Below the pieces are notes generated by a model. It had not been told where the DNA came from. It saw nothing but the letters and a program-made list of their open reading frames with translations, and did not search any database. A stretch of 46,254 nucleotides of DNA, taken from the NCBI RefSeq assembly GCF_000003815.2, contig NC_049990.1:6948246-6994499 (forward strand), read 5' to 3'. A program made the position numbers and the translations under genes. How positions within the stretch are numbered: position 1 is the stretch's first letter; each line of letters opens with the position of its first letter. This document shows positions 20,768-32,700 of the stretch, one piece after another. Source of the stretch: Branchiostoma floridae (taxonomy: Eukaryota > Chordata > Leptocardii > Amphioxiformes > Branchiostomatidae).

Positions 20768-23700
20768 GTGTTTGTGTGTACATGCTCCCGACTGACCTAT
20801 TTTGGCCGGCAGAACTCAAGTGGGTAGGGTTTTACACTGGTACCGCATGATTCTTTAATTTTCTTGTGTAACGCAATCAACAACCCCTCTATTATTTTCC
20901 TTTTATCCCTATTATAAGTGCTGTGACATACCAGCCCATCGCCACTACCACGAAGCCACGGTCCTAGTGCCATATATAGTGGAGTAAGACAGCATGCTCA
21001 CTTTGCAAATGGTGAAAGTATCGCAGCGAATACCCACCACCACTACCCGGGACATCCCTTGATTTACGTCTCGGCCGTCTTCTGACGGAGCCACGCCAAC
21101 ACGACATGACAGAAGTGACGCACGTCACGCACAGGTAGCGCCCGAAATAGGACAGTAAATGCCGCGAGTGACGCATGCTGCATTCAGACACTTGTATGGC
21201 GGATATGTGGCTTTGTTGTTACCTAAACTGTAACTTATTACCAACGTCTTGCGTAACGACGAAGATGGTGGTTGTTTGAGCAAAGAAAAGAGATACATAT
21301 AATTCTAGTCGTACATGTGTGATCCAGTGATTGCTACCGATGCAGCACTCCTGGTGACATATATAGTACAGACAAATCGTAGACCACGGCACAACGCCCC
21401 CCTTTCCAGTAGAGTGCATGTCGGGTGAACTCAAGACTTCTGGGGACGCCAAGAGGCAGGGTCATTAGCCCCGGACTACGCACGCCATAGGGTAGAACAA
21501 GAAACTATGGGATAGTCGCACACTATCACCATGTGGCGTTACTTATTAATGTCATACCATCACTCCAGAGTCCAGACTATCCGCTTGATATCATATTTAC
21601 CCTCGTGTGTTCCCTGCCTGGCTATGACAAGAAACTATGGGATATAGTCGCACACTATCATCATGTGGCGTTACGTATTACTACACCATCACTCCAGACT
21701 ATCCGCTTGATATCAGATCTACCATCGTGAGTTCCCTGCCTGGCTACAGGACAGAACAAAACTACGGGATATAGTCGCACACTATCATCATGTGGCGTTA
21801 CGTATTACTATACCATCACTCCAGACTATCCGCTTGATATTAGATCTACCATCGTGCGTTCCCTGCCTGGCTATGACAAGAAACTATGGGATATAGTCGC
21901 ACACTATCATGTGGCGTTACGTATTACTACTAGTATACCATCACTCCAGACTATCCGCTTGATATCAGATCTACCATCGTGCGTTCCCTGCCTGGCTACA
22001 GGACAGAACAAAACTACGGGATAGTCGCACACTTTCATCATGTGGCGTTACGTATTACTACTAGTATACCATCACTCCAGACTATCCGCGTGTATCAGAT
22101 CTACCATCGTGCGTTCCCTGCCTGGCTATGGTGTTGGCAAATTTACGAGAGCATTGCCGTTCGCAAAGCCCCGTGCTGCTGTCGAGAGACCGATAAGGGT
22201 CCGGCCTCGCTTGCACGGCGATTACAGATGCGCCGATAGTGTGGCGGAGACACCCTGCGATAAAGGACTGAACGTGACTTGCCTGCAGCGTCTGAAAAGG
22301 AGTGGCTTTGGTCTGAATTCGTGTTCTGTCTGTCTAGACCAGTTTATTTGAAATGTTGGCATTTTTCACGTTATACTTTGGGACACATGCAACTAATCTG
22401 ACGTTAACTTTACAGCCCAAACAGCGTTCAATAAAGCCCACAACGTGACTTGCTTGCAGCGTCAGAAAAGGCGTGGCTTTGTTCTGAATTCGTGTTCTGT
22501 CTGGCTGTCTGGGCGTCAGTTTATTTGAAATGTTGACATTTATTTGTACTTTGGAAAAATGCAACTATTCTGACTTCACAGCCAAAGGAACGTTCGATAA
22601 AGGCCACAACGTGACTTGCTTGCAGCGTCTGAAAAGGCGTGGCTTTATTCTGAATTCGTACTCTGTTTGGCTGTCTGGGCCAGTTTATTTGAAATGTTGG
22701 TATTTATACTTTGAGAAACATGCAACCATTCTGACGTTATCGTCACAACATGCGATAAAATCCACTGACGTGACTTGCTTGCAGCGTTAGAAAAAGCGTG
22801 GATATATTCTGATTTTTCTCCCTGTCTGTCTGTCTGCACCACTCTATTTGAAATCTTATTGGTTTCTTTTTTAAAATACAGAGAAAATTTTGTATTGACT
22901 AACTATCTTTACGATTTGCTTGCAGCGTCTGAAAAGGCCCGGCCGTCAAAGTTCTGAATTTCATTTTCTAAGCACATCTGCATCATTTCATTTGCGATGG
23001 CATAGGGTTCTTTTATAAAATGCTGTTAGAAGTCAAAACAACCCTGTGATACAGAAAATATATGTTACGAACGGTGCTAACCAAAATTACAAACAACGCT
23101 AATCTTTGATGCTTTGAAACTGTGTTTGGATCATCTTCAACAAAGTCAGTTACGTCATTGTAGATGTCACTTACGTCACAACGAGTTATGTGGAACTCGT
23201 TGTGATGTACAGAATATACTGTATTATCGTTCGTTCTCCCTTTTTGAGACTCTTGCAATGCCTAGTGGCACATAAGGTAACATGTTTTCTTTCTGTTTCA
23301 GTAGCAGGCCGTGGTATATTCTTGCAGGGAGATTTGGTAGTGTCCTTCCCCATTAATGAATAATAACGCACTCGAACGTAAACGAGACCCCATTTGCGTC
23401 ACTTCCGCAGCCCCAACAGAGATGCCCTACCCAGGATTGAACCGGGGTCTCTCATTTTCCAGCTAATTGAAACCAGTAGCTCAGATGTGAGGCTGCTAGC
23501 TACCAGTTGCGCTACAGGGACATCTCTACTACTATGCATCATACCATTAGTTACTATCGACATCTGCTGTATTGTTGGGCAGAATTGCACGTTGGAATAG
23601 GTCACGTTTCGTTCGTCTCTCTAACGATATCTGAGGAAATAGCAATTTTCAAACCGCCACCTTTTAAACTTCTACAGCTGCCTCTTGTTAATACACGGTC

Positions 23701-26700
23701 TCACGAGTAAGCTATGCGCTCAGACGCGTCGAAGCAAATGCACAGTCACTTGATGCAGCATTTATTGTGGCGCATGTTCCGAATACAAGATCGTGACTGT
23801 ACTGATATAGGCAGCGCGGCACGGATAACAATTTGTCTCGGCGAAATCTTACAAAACTAGACATCCTTTCATATCTCTGCCGGTGGAATGGATCCCAAAT
23901 TAAGGGCAATTTTTGCTTCCACTGGCCGTGCAAATCGCCAAATAAAAACGTATCGACGTGAGAATTTGAAGCGTTACACGGCGGATCGACTGAGGTAATC
24001 ACATATGTGTGTGCGAGCGAGGGGAGGGAAGGCGGCAACCGGTGCACGTCCACAGTGCTAAAACCGCTGTGACTGTGCATTTATGAGATCTATGAGGACG
24101 GTGTAACTAAAATTAGTGACTTCGAATGGGAATGTAAAGCTGGGATTATCCCATGTACAGTGGGAGCTTTGGGCGTCAAACCTTTGCACGGGAAAGAACC
24201 CACTACACGTCCATGGTTCTGAAAACTGTGTGACTGTGCATTTATGACGACGGTGTAAATAAAACTAGTCCTTTCGAATGTGGATGTAAAACCGACGTTC
24301 TTTCGGGCGTCAAACCTCTGTACGTAAAAGAACCCACTACACGGCCATGGTCCTGAAAGTGGCGTGACTGTGCATTTATAAGGACGGTGTAACTAAAATC
24401 AGTCCTATCCGATTGGGGATGTAAAACAGGCGGTCCCGAGTACACTGGGACCGTCGGGCGTAAAACCTTTGTACGTGAAAGAACCCACCACACGTCCGTG
24501 GTGGTTAAAACTGTGTGACTGTGCATTTATGAGGACGGTGTAACTAAAACTAATCCTATCCAATTGGGGATGTGAAGTCGGCGGTCCTGTGTACAGTAGG
24601 ATCTTCATACGTCAAACCTCTATACGTGAACCCACTACACGGCCATGGTTCTGAAAACGGTGTGACTGTGCATTTATGAGGACGATGTAACTAAAATCAG
24701 TCCTATCCAATTGGGGATGTAAAGCCGGTGGTCCTGTATACAGTGGAAGCTTCGGGCGTAAAACCTCTGTACGTGAAAGAACCCAACACACGTATTCATA
24801 CGCGCAGGGATACCCCTGATCCGTGGCGAGGTCATGTTGTACTGCTAGCAACCGAAAAGCGAGATTCTTTGCCCCAGTCCGCAGCTTACCACAGAACTGC
24901 ACTAGTGTTGGTGCATGCCCTTGGTGCTGAATTGACGGTGACTTTGCACTTCTACTGTACAACTCCAGTAGTGTCTCTCCGCTACTCCATTGTTCTTAAA
25001 CCATAGATCTCCTTCTGTGGCACCTAGGACCGCATTTGTTTCTTCCAGAGTGTCCAGTTTTTTGCATTCTTCTTAGCTGTGGCTAGGATCTCCGTATTGT
25101 TTGCACGTATTTCTCTACATTGGATTGCCTTGTCAGTTTTGGTCTTCCTCTGCTTCTCCTGTGCACGTGTGGTTTTCTTGATGCCATGCTCTCCTTTATT
25201 CTCCAGATGTGCCCTATCCATCTCACTCTTCTTTCTCTTATCAACTCTGTCCCTTTGCTCTCCAAATGACTCCAAAGTCATTAACATGATCACCATTGGA
25301 TGGTTTGCATAGGGCGTCTCCAATTTCAGACGTCAGTTATACCTCACAAGTGAGACTGTACACGAGCGCCGTGATGCGTGATGTTATGTTTGAATTACAT
25401 TTACATTTGGAGTACAGCCACGCCCCAAAACTACGAATTTACAGGGCATCCTGCATGAATGCATCTGTTGTAAATAACTCTAACGTCCGCTTGGAAATTA
25501 GGTACATGTATATCGTTTTGCTACACAACTTATGGCATAGTCAGAAAATCAACCAGTACCAGCAATTTTCAATAGAGGTACAGTAAAAATATGGCCTCTA
25601 GAAACATTCCCTCCCTTGTCTTGGGCATAACCTCTTCGTAACGTTACATATTGAATGGAGACAATACAGGTTTGTATGTTGGACAGGATGCCCTCTAGAA
25701 GGAAGGTGGAACGAGTGACGGATGGAAACGCCCTTGAGAAATGAGAATGAATATGGTCTCGGACATTACAATTCCGCGTAACAAAGATTTGTAGCAAATG
25801 GAACGAACTAGGAACTCCTTATCAAGAAAATTTGACGACTAACTTCTTCCCCCTAAGATATCTCTGTCACAAAATAACGACGTTTGCTTTACTATGGCCC
25901 ATTTTGCAGTGCGAGCACGGCGAACATGTCCACATTAGGCCGCGATTCGGACCTTTATTACTGTAATGTGTGTGGAAATGTTATAGAGGAAGGATGCACT
26001 CTGCAAGCTAACTGTGCTCACTGGGCCGCAAGGGAACAAATCAGCGACGTGTCGCCTTTATACCGTCTGTCTGGGGACAGCTAATACACGCAAAACTTTC
26101 TGCTTGGATTGCACAAACATTTGTGTCGGGCTGGCGCAAAATCGGCCAATCAGCAGGCATTAGATAGAGTCAATTAGCAAAGGCTACCAAATAACTTGGT
26201 GTCATCATCGATATTGTCAATCTTGTATCATGCCTTTATTTTACAACCCTGTATGCAAAGACCGTTTTTGTTCTTTTGCGGTAGAATTTGTAACTGTATG
26301 TACCAAAAGTAAAATTAGTACGACTGAGATTTGAGGGTATCCATTTTTACGAAAAATTGATACCTTCGAGAACTTTCCTTTTGACGAAAGCTGTTTAAAA
26401 CCATCTATACTGTGGCAAGAGAGTAAGAAGGGAAAAATTTAGACCAACTGTTGTTTTCGTTATGTTGCTTCTGGCTGTAATACGTCTGGAGGCTCCGATA
26501 TCAGAATATTGCTGCTGTAATAAAGCTACTGCCTAGTCCAAATTCAATGTCAAGTCGTCAAGTTAGAAATATAGCATTATTGTATTTTTGAATACAGAAA
26601 AATATCATTTACTGAACCATAATACTCGCTTCTGCTGTTAAGTACCCATTTAAAATACCATAAAGGAGTCCATGAGAGTTTTTAACCAACCCCCGAACCA

Positions 26701-29700
26701 ATAAGCACTTGATCTCGTCCTCGAATGAATCGAAGCGCGCCAAGCCTGGCTTCATCTGACAAGATGTCCTCCTTTGGTCCCTCTGAGACTCCAATCGGCC
26801 AGGAGGAGTTCGTCTTGGATTAGGAGCAATTTCCACACGGGTAGACTAATGTCGTGTGTGAGAGGGGTGCGCGCGACGAGGTTTGGCACCGGGGTCGCGC
26901 CAAATTCTTACTCCGTCTGATTTTTGGACCCTTGGGTAGTACGCGTGCGTGGAGTTAGGCTGAGGGTAAGGGTAAGGGTAAGGGTTAGGGTTAGGGTTAG
27001 GTTTAGGGATAGGGTTGGGGTTAGGGTTAGGGTTAAATTCAGGGGTAGGGTCGAAATAAGCATTATAGGTAGGACTAGGCTTAGTGTTAGGGGCAGGGTT
27101 AAGTTTGGAGTTAGAGTTAGGCTTAGTGTTAGTAGTAGGGTTAGGTTTAGAGGTAGGGTCTGGGTTAGGTCAGGGGCAGGGTTAAGACTCCACGACGCAA
27201 CCCCTCTTCCCAAAATTTAATTCACACTTGAAATTCACAATGCTCGATGTGTGTGAAGCCCTTTTTATGCCCACTCGGGAATACAGGAAACCCCAAAGCA
27301 GTGTTGGGTCAAATATTCGGCAGGGGCAACGAATTCAACGCGACATCCGTCTCATCCCGCGCCCCTAGTCGCAGGTCGCACCCACGGGAGTAATTCCCGC
27401 CATTTTATGATCCGTCAGAATTTTCTATCTTCTGACTGAGTAGGACAGGGCGCGTGTTGGCCACGAACCTCTAAAGGTGGTATCTCACTGCACTTGGGGC
27501 ACCGGTGAGGCACTGCGGGGTATTTCAGATTACTCAACGAATTTCGGAGATAAAGAACGAATTTTCTTACGTTTCGTGCATTTTGAAGTCTTCTAAGTCA
27601 GACTTTTCCGTATTACGTAATATTTGAATTACTAGTATAAAAATCGGCAAAAATAACATAACAGTGCAGCAGTGAACAAACCCCGCAGTGCCGCACCGGT
27701 GCCCCAAGTGCAGTGAGATATACCACCTCAAGGAGACGGCGTTATAAGATTTATAACGCCTTACTTCTGGTCAAGTTTTATGGCGGTTTGCCTTCTCTCA
27801 GAGGGACACCGGGAGGAGGCATAACAAACGGCAGCCCTCCTCCGCATCTGCTCAGGGATTAAGTATTGGCTGAGCCTCGCATTTAGGCAATAAAACAAGT
27901 GCCCCAAACTTACACTCCGAGCTATAGATCTTCCAGCGATCGAAGTACGCGTCTGGGAAGAGGGATACAAACCGCTCCAGTATCCGTCTTCTCAAGTCCT
28001 GATAAAATTTAACTACATGCACGGCCACACTCCGCACATTCGGCTCACGCGCGGTTGCCATGGCGATGACGTCACAGATGGACATGTAACGAGGATTGTG
28101 AGACTAGGGAGATCAATAGGGGGGTTGTTACGGACGTGTAAGGCATGTCATTGCGGGGCCACCGGTACCGTATTCCTGACACGGCTGGCTCTGCGCCGTC
28201 GCGGCCCGACCGAGCTTACGCCCGAGGGGGAAATGCAAAGAGAACTGCGAAGCGGCCACCGGAATACGTAATGACGGCGCACACGTGGGGACGCATCCGC
28301 AAAAACCCCGCGCAGTGTAGGCGGCGGCGGGAAGTTTGGGCGATCATTAGGAGAGAAGTAGAGCCGGAAAACAGGGCGTGACGAGGGTGCTCCGTGCCGC
28401 ATTGATTGGACCGGCGCGTGTGGGCAGAAATGCGAGACGGAAAGCCAGGGATTTTCAAGACACCGTTTGAGAACTTGAAAGGAAAGCGAGAAGGGTCCGA
28501 CGTTCTAAGATTTCAGCGTGGTTTGCAATCAAGAAGAGAAAACTAGCCATCACCCTAACGAAGAGAGGGAGGATCAGTGCTACACTCAGGAGAACGGGAA
28601 CAATCTCAGCGGAGGAAGTTAGGTTCTTTTCAAAGTTTGCCACTTTTGCGAGCGCTTTTTTGTGGAGGTGACGGCCGGACGTTCACTTGCAAGCTATGTG
28701 CCCACTTTCCGCCAGGAGGATTTCCCTGTGAAACGCGTAGGACAGTTTGACTTTGCTAGGAATTCCAGGAATCACATTTTCCAGGAAGGGATTATTGATT
28801 TGATGGTTATACTGACTACTGTGTCCGAATGTACAGTGTGAGCTGACGCCCTGGATTTTGTGTCGACTGTCGCGGCTGCTGTCAACGTTAACCTGTGGCA
28901 ACTTTGCAAATGGACTTGTGTCTAAAACAGTTTAGCTTAATGAAAAATATCTTGATTCGCTAGCCGGCTATAGCCGTGACAAAAACGATATTCGCTATGT
29001 ACAGCGTTTTCAAGAACAATGTATAAGGGAGTGTCCTAGCTTTTTTTTTAGAAGTGAAGCTTTAGATAAGCTTCAGCTTCGGCTTCAAGTTCCATTCTAT
29101 CAGGCACATGGTTTTATGGACTGCAACCGTACGTTTTTAGTTATGACAATGGCGTAACAATCGGGTTAGAGTCAGTCAACGAACGGGATTCGAACTCGTG
29201 AACGCCGGGTTCAGAAGCACAATCCCTTACTACCGAGGACTAGAGGACTTGCTCGATACAGGACCCTTGCTGAAAACATAGCAGGAGCGAAGGATACCGT
29301 AGGTTTCCGCACTGTGTTGAATTTGATCCTTGTACTGTTGTACATGAGTATGTTTCAACCATGGGGACATAATGAGTTGACAAAAGCGCGTGCAATAAGA
29401 AAAATGTAGATCTTGCATCTTTAATTGTCAATATGACGGAAAGACATTGCCACTGATTGAAATTGACAGAAATGATCTGATGTCGTAGCGTTGCTTTCAC
29501 CGAAGCAAGGCACTGTACGTCGGCCGACGCTTTTCTCCACTCACTTCGTCGTGCAGCCGGTGTGTGCCTGGGCCCATTGCTACGGTTCTACTGGGTGTGG
29601 TCTGTCATTGCACGCTACATTTTTTCCGGCTACCTCTACATTCAAATCAGTATTATCTGTACTTCCATGATTTCATGGGTGCTATGATAGCAAGTAGTAT

Positions 29701-32700
29701 GTTTCAAGAATTTGGTAGGTATCAGCTGTATGGTCTTAAATCTACAGATATTACTATCATCACTTGTACTCCGCTGGAGGTTCCGGTCGTGTATAGGAAC
29801 ATCCTACGATCCTGTGGATGATCCTATTTCTCTGTGAGTCTCTAATAAATTGAAAAATAAAATTTCGTCGGGCGTGGTGTAACTGGTAGAGCGTTCGGAT
29901 CGGAATCTATAGGTCCTGAGTTCGATCCCCGCAGTGCCCCCGACGTTGTGCCCTTGGGAAAGGCACTTTACATGACCTTCCTATCTTCACCTAGGTGTAA
30001 AAATGGGTACCTGACTTCGGTCGGGGAGGTAAAAGACTACCCTTACCTTCTCTCTGACCGTGTATGTGGCACTGTTGATATAAGTTACAAAACTTGAGTG
30101 CAGTGCCACATTGTCCTCGTCTGTCCGAAAGGAAATACAAAAAAAAAATAAAAATAAAATAAAAATGATATTGAGTGGAGACGTTGGGTCTGTCTGAATG
30201 TTGAATGGTGGTGCTGTGGTAAGGGTTGCCTGCTTAGCATGCCACATTGTTTTCGAATCCCTGACATGCCACAACGTTGTGCCATTGGAAAATACACTTT
30301 ACACATATTTCCTCATTAAACGACTCAGATGAAAATGAGTACCTAGCTTTGGCTAGGTCCACTCAGATGGAAGGCAAAGCCTGGGGTACCGTGTTGGAGT
30401 AGGCCACCACTGCTGAGGTTATCGCAACCAATTTTTCAAAAAAATTATGGTTTTGACATTCTAAATTTACATCTTCTTGTTCTCCTATGGGTCGTAAATA
30501 TAAATTAGATATCGATGGAGGATATCCGATGAAAAGGGAACAACTACATGTTGTTTCTCTCATATGTGGGATAGATTCATCAGGCTTTAGCTTTAGGTGT
30601 CAAAGATCAAGAGCACGTTCAAGAACCCAACACACTTTCTTAGAGGAGTAGGGGTGACCTAACGTAGCTGCAAACGCGAGTCGCACTATATGTAAGCTAC
30701 CTTCGCAGACTTTCGGAGCGGCAGTGTTTCTTTTTAGGGCGGAGCGCTGATTCGCGATTCTAAACTCTTTCTGTTGGCCAACTCCCTTCCCCGGATTAGA
30801 GAACCTAAATCGCAAACCAGAGCTTCCCCAGAAAAAGAGACACTACCGCTCCGAAACTCGGCTGAGAAGGAGGCTAGGCACTACTAACTTGCTACTAGTA
30901 GACGAAAATGCACCTTGCTTCATCTCGGTTGAGGATGACTGCCCCACCTTACTTACCCCTCCGAACCATCATACGTGTAAGCCACCCTGTGTAAGGATTG
31001 ATTACAGAAATATGCAGGCACTTAACATGTGCACTGGTCAATCCCTTAAAGATGGACTCCAACTTCGTTCCTTATCTAGTCGACACACAGAACTCTTCAG
31101 ACCCAAGGACCAGATAACAGCAGAGTGTCCTGCACAGCGAAGATAACAATCCCCAAGATGGAATGGCCTTGTAAAGGGAGGCCGTATCAAGAAACTAGAT
31201 CTAGTACAGCTCCGAGAATAGCTTTCAGTGCACGTTTTACTCTTGACACTCTAACCCTGTGAAATATGAAAAACGGTTGGATAGCGTGACGGTGACGCCC
31301 ACATCACCGGAAGCCGCGGTGATTGATGGGACTTGTGGACCGCAGACAATAGTTAAGAATAGACATTCGGACGAAATGGGAGACTCAATATATCGCGTCC
31401 TAGCCCAATGTCCGCGCCCATAGTACGTAGAAGCCAGTTAATTGCATAACGGATTAACGCACACTTCTGTTAACTGCACGGAATCCCTAAATCACAAACC
31501 GGTGCAGTCTATATCTAGTTGGATAACTTCGTATTATTGCACCAGTCGGATAACTGCACGAAATACGCTGGCAAATAGACTGTGCAATTAAGCACAATAA
31601 GTCCGTATCAGCGTGCTACTCATGGGTTCGCCTTTCCGTCGTTAGAAGCTACCCAAATAGGGCTGGGTATCGGTACAGCGTACCGGTACAAAACCGGTTT
31701 TTCTTATTGGACCGGTCCAGAAAAACCGGACCTGAAAAAATTAGGTGAACCGGATGTTGGACCGATTAGAAAATTAACATATTATTTGATCAGGCATTCA
31801 CACGTTTTGGCGCTTGCAGTTGGAAGAAAATGACAAGAGTGAAGTAGAGTAGAGTTTATAGTAATTTCTACCAAGGTTTACAGTCAATCGTACAGGTGCA
31901 GTTAGCGTTGTAGGATTTTAAAACGCCAGTGTAAGTCTAATACTTTACCAAACAGATTTCTTTGTAGTGAAATGGACCATTGATATGAGTCATATTGAAT
32001 CAGGTCCAGGTTCAGGTCCGGACCTGGACCTGATCCTCTGGACCTGAACCGGACCTGGACCTGAATTTTCTGTACCGGTACCCAGCCCTATACCCAAATA
32101 TTCTGACTATAAGCCACACATACATGTTCATAGTCACTGCCAAAAGCTTTAAATTTGACTGGACGTGTAAACCCTGTACTGTGCATGCGATTTTGCAATT
32201 ACAAATATAACGTTGTTTTTCCAGATAGTTAAACCTTTACGGTACCATCCGGTAGTTGTTCGCTCCAGTGTTCGCTTCTGCTACAGAAAAGCTACGGTAA
32301 ATAGTGTACAATAAAAAGCGGAGCAAGAAGCGACTGTATATAGTGTATAATAAACGTCGGAGCAAACTACTATCCGAATGGTACCCATGCTAATTTTGCA
32401 TTTTTCTGGAACACATTTCTAACAGTTACCTCATAAATTCAAGATAAACTCTTGCGACGTTGCAAATGTATAGGAAGTGGAGACTCCATATCGCGCCTCG
32501 ACTGGTAGATGGGCTTTTACTCCGGGGATCTATTTCCGTACGTTTGTTGAGAAAGAAGTTCTACCCCATAAAACATACGTACGTTATAAACGTACTTCCT
32601 AGCGTGTGACGTCACAGTAACGGCTGAGAGTACTACTGGGATGAATGTTATGGTCTTATTTCGACATTAGCCACAGCAAGGAAGTTTTGTGGATGACAGC

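Noticed and set aside
25884-26084. 66-codon plus-strand frame with a [12 protein letters not shown] zinc-ribbon-like start
   Set aside because: The Cys spacing (CxxC then C and C) is suggestive, but no histidine or cysteine ligand pattern completes a known finger, no splice partner was found and it lies in a repeat-rich intron. Kept only as a note.
26908-27220. Long open frames on both strands over the telomere-like tract
   Set aside because: They result from a six-base repeat lacking stop codons (LTLTLT and RVRVRV products), not from coding.
29564-29821. 85-codon plus frame ending before the SINE
   Set aside because: No homology, no splice sites and composition like the flanks.
29874-29945. 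Functional tRNA gene
   Set aside because: A and B boxes are present, but it continues into a SINE body seen elsewhere in the window, so it is a SINE head.
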